DNA of 64,000 nt from Corynebacterium sp. HMSC078H07. GTDB taxonomy: Bacteria > Actinomycetota > Actinomycetes > Mycobacteriales > Mycobacteriaceae. The stretch is from positions 1-64,000 of the forward strand of contig NZ_KV810513.1 in NCBI RefSeq assembly GCF_001812805.1. The letters run 5' to 3'. Of the stretch, positions 47,236 through 55,504 are shown in pieces. Both the position numbers and the translations under genes were made by a program. Each line of letters starts with the position of its first letter. Position 1 is the stretch's first letter. Below the pieces are notes generated by a model. It saw only the letters and a program-made list of their open reading frames with translations. It did not search any database and was not told the origin of the DNA.

Positions 47236-49147
47236 CGGTGAACTTGCGGTCCCAGTAGGCGCGTACCGGGTTGGCATCGGCCAGCAGGATATCGAAGCGG
47301 TCGTTGGCAATCTCGATGATTTCGCTCAAGATGACGCGCTGCTCCAGCTCGTCGGAGTTGGCGAGGCGGCGCACGCCTCCGTCGATGACGCGGTCGGCAG
47401 AATCGTTGGTGTCTAGGTAAGCCACGAAGGGCATGTCGAATCGTTCGCGGTAGGCCCGGGAGACGTCGATAAGCTGCTGTGTTTGGACATCATCCAAGTC
47501 ATCGAGGGCCAGTGACCCGCGGTCGGCGGAGATGGTGGCGGCCTCGGTGACGTCGGCAAGCAGCAGCTCATCCATGGCCGGGTAGTCGTGGATGAGGGCA
47601 CGGCGCTGCTCACGCGGCGCGGTCAGCACGGCGACCTGGATGGCCTCACGCAGGCGGCTGACGTCGTCGAAGGGACGGGACTCCCAAGCAGCCTCCAGAG
47701 GCCACGTCTCGTTGTTGAAGAGCGGGCGCAGTGCGCCGACAAACTCGTCGCGCTCCATGGTGTTGAGCTCGGTGAGAGACACCCCTTCGCCGTCGATGCG
47801 GCTGATATCGTCACCGGATTGCGTACCGATGTGGAAGAACAGCAGGTTGAGCAGAATTGCTGTAATCGCACCGATGGACATGCCGGAGGAGACGAAGATC
47901 TGTGCCCATTCTGGGAAGGCCGCTGCCACGTCCGGCTTGAAGGTGACGAGCATGGCCAGTCCCAGTGCGGTGGTGACAATGGCGGCGTTGCGGCCGTCGG
48001 TGATGTCTTCCTTGGCAATGGTCTGCAGGCCGGCCCAAGCGACGTTGGCAAAGAGCGCCAAGGAGGCGCCGCCGAGGACCGGGGAGGGAATGGCTGCCAC
48101 CACGGCAGCTGCCTTGGGCAGCAGGCCCAGAATAATCATGAAGCCGGCGGCGGACACGGCAACCCAGCGGGACTTCACACCGGTTAAGCGAACTAGGCCG
48201 ACGTTCTGCGCGAAGCAGGTGTAGGGGAAGGAGTTCATCACGCCGCCAAGGGTGGTGGAGAGGCCATCGGCGCGAATGGCACGCACAACGTCATCACGCT
48301 TGATGCGCTTCTTGACAATCTCACCGGTAGCAAAGACATCGCCGGTGGTTTCCACCATGGTGATGATCATGACGATGATGAGGGAAAGAATTGCCATGAT
48401 GTCGAACTTCGGCATACCGAAATAGAAAGGCGTGGTGATACCGATAGCATCGGCCTCACGCACGCCATCAAAGGACGTATCACCCAGTGCCAAGGCCACG
48501 CCCGTGCCGATGACGAGGCCGAGGAGCACGGAGAGTGTGCCTAGGAAGCCGCGGAAGAAGCGCTGCACGATAATAATGATGGTGAGCGTGCCGAAACCAT
48601 AGAGAAGGTCGCGCGAGGCGGGGGTGGCGTCAGCGTAGTTCACGAAGTCATTGGCGGAAACCGCGAGCAGAGATGTACCCATGACCAGAAGTACAGTGCC
48701 GGTGACAATTGGTGGGAAGTATTTGAGCACGCGCCCAAAGACCGGAGCGGCGAAGAACGTAAAGATGCCGGCGGCAATAATTGCGCCATAGATCGTGGGT
48801 AGCGGCTGGTCACCTGCACTCATGCCAATGGCAATGATGGGGCTTACCGCTGTGGTGGTCACGCCTTGGATGATGGGAAGACGGACGCCAATGTGCTTGC
48901 CGACGCCCACCGCTTGGATCAACGTGGCCAGACCACAGGTCAATAGGTCGGCGTTGATGAGGTGAATCGTGGTGGCCTCATCGAGGCCCAAAGAACCAGC
49001 GATGAGCAGCGGTACGATGACTGCGCCAGCGTAGAACGCGAGTACGTGCTGGAGACCGAGAGCCGCCAGCTTGGGCGCTGGCGGAACAACATCCACGGGG
49101 TGAGTTGGGGCAGTGGCGGGGCTAGCAGTAGCGGCGGTGTCAGACAC
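47225..49147 (-). CDS. Nucleobase (xanthine/uric acid) permease fused to an OHCU-decarboxylase-like domain
   Basis: A 640-residue fusion. Residues about 25-440 are an NCS2 purine permease: GLQHVLAFYAGAVIVPLLIA, LPIIQGVTTTAVSPIIAIG, VETTGDVFATGEIVKKRI and FPYTCFAQNVGLVRLTGVKSR. From about residue 455 there is an OHCU decarboxylase (UraD)-like domain: LTELNTMERDEFVGALRPLFNNE, AYRERFDMPFVAYLD and RVILSEIIEIANDR. The usual catalytic His-Pro is replaced: the sequence is IHDYPAM with His520 two residues early, and the EQ of 'tresaEQ' is not visible, so activity is doubtful. Start GTG 49147 after AAGGAG. No uricase is nearby. Confidence 0.85.
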   Translation of the reverse strand: MSDTAATASPATAPTHPVDVVPPAPKLAALGLQHVLAFYAGAVIVPLLIAGSLGLDEATTIHLINADLLTCGLATLIQAVGVGKHIGVRLPIIQGVTTTAVSPIIAIGMSAGDQPLPTIYGAIIAAGIFTFFAAPVFGRVLKYFPPIVTGTVLLVMGTSLLAVSANDFVNYADATPASRDLLYGFGTLTIIIIVQRFFRGFLGTLSVLLGLVIGTGVALALGDTSFDGVREADAIGITTPFYFGMPKFDIMAILSLIIVMIITMVETTGDVFATGEIVKKRIKRDDVVRAIRADGLSTTLGGVMNSFPYTCFAQNVGLVRLTGVKSRWVAVSAAGFMIILGLLPKAAAVVAAIPSPVLGGASLALFANVAWAGLQTIAKEDITDGRNAAIVTTALGLAMLVTFKPDVAAAFPEWAQIFVSSGMSIGAITAILLNLLFFHIGTQSGDDISRIDGEGVSLTELNTMERDEFVGALRPLFNNETWPLEAAWESRPFDDVSRLREAIQVAVLTAPREQRRALIHDYPAMDELLLADVTEAATISADRGSLALDDLDDVQTQQLIDVSRAYRERFDMPFVAYLDTNDSADRVIDGGVRRLANSDELEQRVILSEIIEIANDRFDILLADANPVRAYWDRKFTEVE

Positions 49148-49274
49148 GCGAAGAGCTCCTTGTTGAAGGGCGAGATGAGGATACTGCGCATAACAATAGA
49201 GCGCGGCGTGGACACACACCAAGAAGGGGCTTGAGCTGGCCCAATTAACGGGAAAAATGTGACGTATGACACTT

Positions 49275-49295
49275 GCGGGGGTAGCCTACCCCCGC
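49275..49295. promoter_or_regulatory. GC-rich 9-bp dyad in the permease/pfl gap
   Basis: GCGGGGGTA and TACCCCCGC face each other across GCC, 128 bp upstream of the permease start. It could be an operator or a transcript end for a read-through RNA. In the 49148-49540 gap this and the repeat at 49492 are all I find. Confidence 0.4.
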
Positions 49296-49491
49296 GGGTC
49301 AACAGTACGGTCGTTACCCATGGATCCGGTGACCAGCGGGGTGCCCACAAAATGGCGTTTTTAGTGATTTGTCCCATAAAACGCAGGATATGAGCATTTA
49401 CAGCTTTGCCCTTACTATGGGCTACAGAGAGGGGTTCGGTGACAACCGTGATGGCCGAATCGCCCGTGAACTGGAGTCACCAAAACCCTTC

Positions 49492-49509
49492 TGTGGCAGA
49501 TTTTCCACA
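49492..49509. promoter_or_regulatory. Inverted repeat just upstream of pflB
   Basis: TGTGG (49492-49496) and CCACA (49505-49509) are inverted across eight bases and end 31 bp before the pflB start. The pattern recalls redox- or CRP-type regulator sites (Rex, ArnR or GlxR), but no consensus matches fully. Confidence 0.35.
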
Positions 49510-49540
49510 CGTCGTATGAAGTACGAAGGGAGTCATTATA

Positions 49541-51634
49541 GTGACCACCGCAACTGAGCAATCCGTCCAGTTTGAGGGATGGAAGGGCTTTGAAGAAGGC
49601 CCGTGGACCGAGAGCATCGACGTCCGCGATTTCATCCAGCGCAACTACACCCCCTATGACGGAGATGCTTCCTTCCTGGAGGGCCCGACCGAAAAGACCA
49701 AGCGCGTCTGGGAGCACCTGGAAGAAAACTACCTGTCCATCGAGCGCAAGAAGCGCATCTTCGATGTCGACACCCACACCCCAACTGATATTGACGCTTT
49801 CCCCGCTGGCTACATTTGCGAAGAAGATGACGTCATTGTCGGCCTGCAGACGGATACTCCGCTGAAGCGCGCCATGATGCCGAATGGTGGCTGGCGCATG
49901 GTCAAGCAGGCTATCAAGGAGGCCGGTAAGGAAGCCGACCCTGAGGTGGAGAAGATCTTCACCCGCTACCGCAAGACGCACAACGATGCCGTCTTCGATA
50001 TCTACACCCCGCGCATCCGCGCTGCTCGTTCCTCCCACATCATTACCGGTCTGCCGGATGCTTATGGCCGTGGCCGCATCATCGGTGACTACCGCCGCGT
50101 GGCTCTCTACGGTGTGGACTACCTCATCGCTGAGAAGGAAGCGTCTAAGCATGCAGTGGGCGATGCCGGATTCTCCGAGCACTGGGCTCGCTACCGCGAA
50201 GAGCACGCCGAACAGATCAAGGCTCTGAAGAAGCTCAAGGTTATGGCTGAGTCCTACGGCTTTGACATCTCCAAGCCGGCCAAGACCGCTCACGAAGCTG
50301 TCCAGTGGACCTACTTTGGCTACCTGGCTTCCATCAAGTCTCAGGATGGCGCCGCCATGTCCATCGGCCGCCTCTCCGCCTTCTTCGATTGCTACTTCGA
50401 GCGCGACCTTGCCGCTGGCATCATCACTGAGGAAGACGCTCAGGAGATCATCGACCAGCTGGTGCTCAAGCTGCGCATCGTGCGCTTCCTGCGTACCGAG
50501 GATTACGACCAGATCTTCTCTGGTGACCCGTACTGGGCAACCTGGACCGATGCTGGTTTCGGTTCTGACGGCCGCCACATGGTCACCAAGACCTCCTTCC
50601 GTTTGCTGCAGACCCTGGTCAACCTTGGCCCGTCGCCGGAGCCGAACATCACCATTTTCTGGGATCCGCAGTTGCCGGCTGGTTACAAGGAATTCTGTGC
50701 TCACATCTCGATTGAGACGTCGTCCATCCAGTACGAGTCCGATAAGCAGATTCGTGAGCAGTGGGGCGACGACGCCGCAATTGCCTGCTGCGTGTCCCCG
50801 ATGGCCGTCGGCAAGCAAATGCAGTTCTTCGGCGCCCGTGTGAACGCCGCTAAGGCCCTGCTCTACGCCATCAACGGTGGCCGCGACGAGGTCAGCGGTA
50901 AGCAAGTCGTGGACGGCTACGAGGCTATCCAGGGCGATGGCCCGCTGGACTTCGACGAGGTCTGGCAGAAGTACGAGGAGATGCTGGACTGGGTTGTGGG
51001 CACCTACGTTGAAGCCCTCAACATCATCCACTACTGCCACGACAAGTACGCCTACGAGGCCATCGAGATGGCGCTGCATGATTCTGACATCGTGCGCTCC
51101 ATGGGCTGCGGTATCGCGGGTCTGTCCATCGTGGCTGACTCCCTCTCCGCCATCAAGTACGCCAAGGTCTACCCGGTGCGCGATGAGACTGGTCTCATCG
51201 TGGACTACAAGACGGAAGGTGACTTCCCGTTCTACGGCAACGATGATGACCGCGCCGATGACATCGCCGCCACCATCGTCCACACCGTGATGGCGAAGAT
51301 TAAGGCCATCCCGATGTACCGCAACGCCATCCCGACCCAGTCTGTGCTGACCATTACCTCCAACGTGGTCTACGGCAAGGCCACCGGTTCCTTCCCGTCT
51401 GGCCACCAGGCAGGTACTCCGTTCGCCCCGGGCGCAAACCCGGAGAACGGTGCAGACAACCACGGCATGGTTGCTTCCATGCTGTCGGTGGGCAAGCTGG
51501 ACTACAAGGATGCGCTCGACGGCATCTCGCTGACGAACACCATCACCCCGTCCGGTTTGGGCCGCACGCCTGAGGAACGCATCACCAACCTGGTGGGTGT
51601 CCTCGACGCCGGCTTCATCATGGATTCCAAATAA
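49541..51634 (+). CDS. pflB: Pyruvate formate-lyase large chain, lacking the glycyl-radical loop
   Basis: A 697-residue PFL catalytic chain. The active-site cysteines are Cys416-Cys417 in [40 protein letters not shown] and [22 protein letters not shown] are also PFL-like. Ordinary PflB is about 760 residues and ends in the RVSGYAV radical loop. This chain stops before it, and the missing tail is the next gene, 37 bp downstream. It cleaves pyruvate plus CoA to acetyl-CoA and formate under anoxia, provided the small chain supplies the glycyl radical. Start GTG 49541, after GAAGGGAG. Confidence 0.93.
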   Translation: MTTATEQSVQFEGWKGFEEGPWTESIDVRDFIQRNYTPYDGDASFLEGPTEKTKRVWEHLEENYLSIERKKRIFDVDTHTPTDIDAFPAGYICEEDDVIVGLQTDTPLKRAMMPNGGWRMVKQAIKEAGKEADPEVEKIFTRYRKTHNDAVFDIYTPRIRAARSSHIITGLPDAYGRGRIIGDYRRVALYGVDYLIAEKEASKHAVGDAGFSEHWARYREEHAEQIKALKKLKVMAESYGFDISKPAKTAHEAVQWTYFGYLASIKSQDGAAMSIGRLSAFFDCYFERDLAAGIITEEDAQEIIDQLVLKLRIVRFLRTEDYDQIFSGDPYWATWTDAGFGSDGRHMVTKTSFRLLQTLVNLGPSPEPNITIFWDPQLPAGYKEFCAHISIETSSIQYESDKQIREQWGDDAAIACCVSPMAVGKQMQFFGARVNAAKALLYAINGGRDEVSGKQVVDGYEAIQGDGPLDFDEVWQKYEEMLDWVVGTYVEALNIIHYCHDKYAYEAIEMALHDSDIVRSMGCGIAGLSIVADSLSAIKYAKVYPVRDETGLIVDYKTEGDFPFYGNDDDRADDIAATIVHTVMAKIKAIPMYRNAIPTQSVLTITSNVVYGKATGSFPSGHQAGTPFAPGANPENGADNHGMVASMLSVGKLDYKDALDGISLTNTITPSGLGRTPEERITNLVGVLDAGFIMDSK

Positions 51635-51671
51635 ACCACTTTCACACCACTTCCGAAAAGGAGAAAACATC

Positions 51672-51923
51672 ATGGCTACCCCAACTTTCGACGAGCGTCT
51701 CGCAACCATGAAGGCCAACCGTTCCGCCAACAACATGGACTCGGGCCTCTACCACGCCAACATCAACGTCCTGGACAAGTCCACCCTGGAGGACGCTGTT
51801 GAGCACCCGGAGAAGTACCCGAACCTCACTGTCCGCGTGTCTGGCTACGCAGTGAACTTCGTCAAGCTGACCCGCGAGCAGCAGCTCGACGTCATCTCCC
51901 GTACCTTCCACCAGGGCTCCTAA
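51672..51923 (+). CDS. grcA: Glycyl-radical subunit of PFL (GrcA-like)
   Basis: An 83-residue protein equal to the C-terminal tail of ordinary PflB. From about residue 26, [20 protein letters not shown] continues as [20 protein letters not shown] and ends [10 protein letters not shown]. The radical glycine is Gly58 in RVSGYAV. Stand-alone versions such as E. coli GrcA/YfiD repair oxygen-damaged PFL. Here it must be an obligate subunit, because the neighbouring PflB has no loop of its own. It is preceded by AAAAGGAG and followed directly by pflA. Confidence 0.9.
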   Translation: MATPTFDERLATMKANRSANNMDSGLYHANINVLDKSTLEDAVEHPEKYPNLTVRVSGYAVNFVKLTREQQLDVISRTFHQGS

Positions 51924-52793
51924 ATGGCAGATGGCATTACCGGCGTCGTCCACCTGTCCCCTGAAGAGGGTGACAAGGTGCGCGGCGCCGCCGCCGGTTT
52001 GGGCACAAATAATGACCTCGACGAGTTCAGCCGCCCGGAGTTGATGCAGGCACGCCGTTCTGGCGACATTGCCCTCGTTCACTCCTGGGAGCTGGTGACC
52101 GCCGTTGATGGCCCTGGAACCCGCATGACGGTGTTCATGTCGGGATGCCCGCTGCGCTGCCAGTACTGCCACAACCCTGACACGATGGAAATGAAGGTCG
52201 GCACTCTGGAGCGCATCGAAGACGTGGTCAAGCGCATTAAGCGCTATAAGCCAGTCTTTACCGCCTCCGGGGGCGGACTGACCATGTCTGGCGGCGAGGC
52301 GCTGTTCCAGATTGCGTTCGCTCGGCGTTTGCTCAAGGAGGTCCACGACGCGGGTATCCATACGACGATTGACACGTCGGGATACTTGGGCGCGCGCCTG
52401 CGCGATGAGGACTTGGACAACATTGACCTCGTTCTCTTGGATGTCAAGGCTGGTGACGAGGAGACTTACAAGGAAGTCACGCGCCGCGAGTTGCAACCCA
52501 CCATCGACTTTGGTGACCGTCTCAATGAGATGGGCAAGCCGGTGTGGATTCGCTTCGTGCTCGTCCCTGGCCTGACGGATTCCCCAGAAAACGTCGCCAA
52601 CGTGGTCAAAATTGCGTCCCGCTGGAAGAGCAACGTCGAGCGAGTCGAGGTACTGCCTTTCCACAACATGGGCGCGGACAAGTGGCACGAGCTGGGCTAC
52701 CCGTACACTCTCGAGGACACCAAGCCACCTAAACCGGAAGACGTTGAATCTGTCCGAGATGCGTTCCGTAAGGAGGGTTTCGTGGTCTACTAG
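51924..52793 (+). CDS. pflA: Pyruvate formate-lyase activating enzyme (radical SAM)
   Basis: A 289-residue radical SAM enzyme that makes the glycyl radical. The 4Fe-4S motif CxxxCxxC is Cys75, Cys79 and Cys82 in SGCPLRCQYCHNP. ASGGGLTMSGGEALFQ is the SAM-binding GGE region, with DTSGYLG further on. An N-terminal extension of about 45 residues is longer than in E. coli PflA. It starts at the base after the grcA stop. The target is the separate small chain, not PflB itself. Confidence 0.95.
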   Translation: MADGITGVVHLSPEEGDKVRGAAAGLGTNNDLDEFSRPELMQARRSGDIALVHSWELVTAVDGPGTRMTVFMSGCPLRCQYCHNPDTMEMKVGTLERIEDVVKRIKRYKPVFTASGGGLTMSGGEALFQIAFARRLLKEVHDAGIHTTIDTSGYLGARLRDEDLDNIDLVLLDVKAGDEETYKEVTRRELQPTIDFGDRLNEMGKPVWIRFVLVPGLTDSPENVANVVKIASRWKSNVERVEVLPFHNMGADKWHELGYPYTLEDTKPPKPEDVESVRDAFRKEGFVVY

Positions 52794-52797
52794 AAGC

Positions 52798-54048
52798 ATG
52801 AAACGCTTCGGCCACACCATCAAGGAACACACTCTCACCGTCCCTTGGGATTATGACAATCCCGCCGCAGGTTCTTTCGAACTCTACGCGCGCGAGATCA
52901 TCCCACCGGGCGGTGAGAACTACCCGGCACTGCTCTATAACCAGGGCGGGCCGGGTTTTCCGTCTCCGCGGCCGGTTGGTGCTACCGGGCTTATCGGGAA
53001 GGGCTTGGAGCGCTACCGCTGGATCCTCTTGGACCAGCGTGGCACTGGGCGCAGCCACCGCATCGATGAGCTCAGCCCGGCTGAAGATCGCAGCGCTGCG
53101 CGTCTGGCGCAACTGCGCCAGGAGAACATCGTGCGCGATGCCGAGCGCCTGCGTGAGCACCTAGGGGAGGAGTCCTGGGATCTCTTCGGCCAATCCTTCG
53201 GGGGATTCATCATCACCGCCTATGCCTCACTGTTCCCCGATTCCATCGGGCGTGCCTATCTCACGGGTGGCTTGCCCACCTTGACCAAGGGGGCGGATGA
53301 CCTCTACCGCACGACCTTTGCCAAGCTCAAGGTCCGCCATGAGCGCTTCTACGCCCAGTTCCCGTGGGCTCAAGCGCGCGTCGAGGAAATCCTCCACCAC
53401 CTAGACAACTCGGAGGAGCTGCTGCCGACAGGGGAGCGCCTGTCTGCGCGCCGCTTCCGCACCATCGGTATTGAATTGGGCCGCGGCACTGGCTTTGATT
53501 CTTTGGCCTACCTGCTGGAGCAACCTTTCCGCACCGTGAGTGGCGAGAAACGCCTGCGCTCGGACTTCCTCAACGATGTCGGGCAGCGCGTCAGTTTTCA
53601 GGCCGGGCCTCTCTACGCGGCGATTCATGAATCCATCTACGGTGGCGTCGGCGGCCAAGCCGTTACAGGCTGGGCGGCGCACCGCATCCGCGAGGAGTTT
53701 CCCGAGTTTGCTGAAGTCGGCACGTACCTTACCGGCGAACACATCTTCCCCTGGCAATTCGACGAGGACCCAGCGTTGCGCCCCTTCAAAGAAGGCGCGG
53801 AGGAGCTGGCTGCGCATGAGTGGACCAGCTCCCCGTATGATCCCGCAGTGCTTGCCGACGTCCCCCTGATCGCTGCTGCCGCCATCTACCTCGACGACAT
53901 CTTCGTCCCCTTCGAGGATTCCATGGCAACGGGGGAGACCTACCGTGACCTGCGTCCGATGGTGACTAATCATTTCCAGCACAACGGGATTGCTGAGGAC
54001 GGTTCGGGGATTCTGGACGAGCTCTTCCGATTGGCCGACGAGCGCTGA
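52798..54048 (+). CDS. Proline iminopeptidase-like alpha/beta hydrolase (S33)
   Basis: A 416-residue serine peptidase of family S33. LLYNQGGPGFPSPRP is the oxyanion HGGPG-type loop, LLDQRGTGRS the following conserved strand, and GQSFGG the nucleophile elbow with Ser133. The likely acid and histidine lie near IYLDDIFVP and TNHFQHNGI at the C-terminus. It removes N-terminal proline or similar residues from peptides. It begins 4 bp after pflA, probably by operon read-through rather than function. Confidence 0.88.
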   Translation: MKRFGHTIKEHTLTVPWDYDNPAAGSFELYAREIIPPGGENYPALLYNQGGPGFPSPRPVGATGLIGKGLERYRWILLDQRGTGRSHRIDELSPAEDRSAARLAQLRQENIVRDAERLREHLGEESWDLFGQSFGGFIITAYASLFPDSIGRAYLTGGLPTLTKGADDLYRTTFAKLKVRHERFYAQFPWAQARVEEILHHLDNSEELLPTGERLSARRFRTIGIELGRGTGFDSLAYLLEQPFRTVSGEKRLRSDFLNDVGQRVSFQAGPLYAAIHESIYGGVGGQAVTGWAAHRIREEFPEFAEVGTYLTGEHIFPWQFDEDPALRPFKEGAEELAAHEWTSSPYDPAVLADVPLIAAAAIYLDDIFVPFEDSMATGETYRDLRPMVTNHFQHNGIAEDGSGILDELFRLADER

Positions 54049-54205
54049 GGGCGAGCGCTCGGGAGGAGCGGCTAGGGCACTCGGGGCGCAGGCGTAATGC
54101 TCATGAGCAACGATTGCTGGGGAGTGCTCCACGCAGCCTCGTGGCGGGTGTCACGTTATGGCAAAATAGTTGCGAAAAGTGAACTGATCCTAGAAAGGTT
54201 AATCC

Positions 54206-55408
54206 ATGGGTCCCCTCATTGTCTTTGGCGTGATAGTCCTGCTTCTCGCCGCCCTCGCTTTCGATGGCTTCTTCATCGTCCGTACGAAGGAAGCTGCCAT
54301 CATTGAGCGTATGGGTAAGTTCGTCAACGTTGCCCACGCGGGCTTGCACCTCAAAGTGCCGTTGGTCGACCGCGTCCGCGCCAAGATCAGCCTGCAGATT
54401 CGCCAGCTCGACGTCATGGTGGAGACAAAGACCAAGGACAACGTCTTCGTTCAGATTCCCGTGGCGGTGCAGTATGAGGTGGTTCAGGGCAGCGAGCGTC
54501 AGGCCTTCTACACCTTGTCCAATCACGAGCAGCAGATTGTGGCCTACGTGCAGGACAACGTTCGCTCGTCTGTGGCGAACATGGACTTGGATGATTCCTT
54601 CTCCTCCAAGGACACCATTGCCCGCAATGTAGCGATGTCTTTGCGCGATAACATGGCTGCCTACGGCTGGAACTTCGTCAACACCCTCGTCACTGATATC
54701 CGCCCGGATGCCCGTGTGCGTGAGTCCATGAACTCCATTAACGCCGCACAGCGAGAGCGTGAGGCTGCCGTGGCTCAGGCAGAGGCCGAGAAGATCCGTG
54801 TGGTCAAGGAAGCTGAAGGTGCGGCTGAGGCCAAGAAGCTGCAGGGTCGCGGTGTGGCTGACCAGCGTAAGGAAATTGTCGAAGGTATTGCCCAGCAGTA
54901 CGAGCTGCTGCGCGCTGCTGGTGTGGAGGAGAACCCAGAGACCCTCATGCTGGTCTCCCAGTACCTCGACGCCATGGTGGACGTGGCAGACCGCGCACAC
55001 ACCAACGTGCTCTACATGCCGTCGAACCCGGGCGGCATGCAGGACCTCTTCAGCGGTATGCGCGACACGCTCCTGTCCACCAACGCTATTAATGAAGCCC
55101 CGAAGCCAAAGGTGCCGGCCGGTGAAGCAAAGCACAGCCGTGAAGATGCAGCTGCTGCACGTCGCCGCCGCGAGGAAAAGGAGCGCCGTGAGCGTGAAGA
55201 GCGTGCCAGCCGCGATGCCGAAGTCATGGAGCAAGCCAAGCGCGCCCAGCAGCAGGCCCAAGGACGTGTCCAGAATGCACAGCAGCAGGGCTTCGGTAAC
55301 ATGCCGGGCTTCCCTGCGCCTCCGCAGGGCAATGGCCAGCCGCAGTCCGCGCGTGATTACTTCAACCAGCTGCGCAATCAGCTCAACCAGAACAACAACG
55401 GCAACTAA
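54206..55408 (+). CDS. SPFH/band-7 family protein (stomatin/QmcA-like)
   Basis: A 400-residue protein. An N-terminal membrane helix (about residues 3-25) is followed by the SPFH domain (FFIVRTKEAAIIERMGKFVNV, VETKTKDNVFVQIPVAVQYEV), then a long coiled coil (about 170-230) with AQREREAAVAQAEAEKIRVVKEAEG. The C-terminal 100 residues are charged, then Gln/Asn/Pro-rich. Such proteins form large membrane-scaffold rings. The start at 54206 follows AGAAAGG. It ends at a strong terminator. Confidence 0.88.
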   Translation: MGPLIVFGVIVLLLAALAFDGFFIVRTKEAAIIERMGKFVNVAHAGLHLKVPLVDRVRAKISLQIRQLDVMVETKTKDNVFVQIPVAVQYEVVQGSERQAFYTLSNHEQQIVAYVQDNVRSSVANMDLDDSFSSKDTIARNVAMSLRDNMAAYGWNFVNTLVTDIRPDARVRESMNSINAAQREREAAVAQAEAEKIRVVKEAEGAAEAKKLQGRGVADQRKEIVEGIAQQYELLRAAGVEENPETLMLVSQYLDAMVDVADRAHTNVLYMPSNPGGMQDLFSGMRDTLLSTNAINEAPKPKVPAGEAKHSREDAAAARRRREEKERREREERASRDAEVMEQAKRAQQQAQGRVQNAQQQGFGNMPGFPAPPQGNGQPQSARDYFNQLRNQLNQNNNGN

Positions 55409-55429
55409 ACACTGCTCGTAGCAGCGATG

Positions 55430-55463
55430 AAGGGCCTTCCCGATATGCCGGGAAGGCCCTTTT
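55430..55463. terminator. Bidirectional terminator between the SPFH and oligopeptide genes
   Basis: AAGGGCCTTCCCG and CGGGAAGGCCCTT form a 13-bp stem with a 6-base loop; TTTT follows on the plus strand. It separates two convergent transcripts. Confidence 0.85.
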
Positions 55464-55504
55464 ACTGTCCTAAGCAGGGAGGTCTGCCGAGGACGGGACG
55501 CTAC

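Noticed and set aside
49415..51736. Minus-strand open frame of 773 codons opposite pflB
   Set aside because: It is the antisense shadow of a highly expressed, codon-biased gene; the translation is Val/Asp/Gly-rich with no motifs.
54101..55261. Minus-strand open frame of 386 codons opposite the SPFH gene
   Set aside because: Antisense shadow; the plus strand has clear SPFH and coiled-coil signatures.
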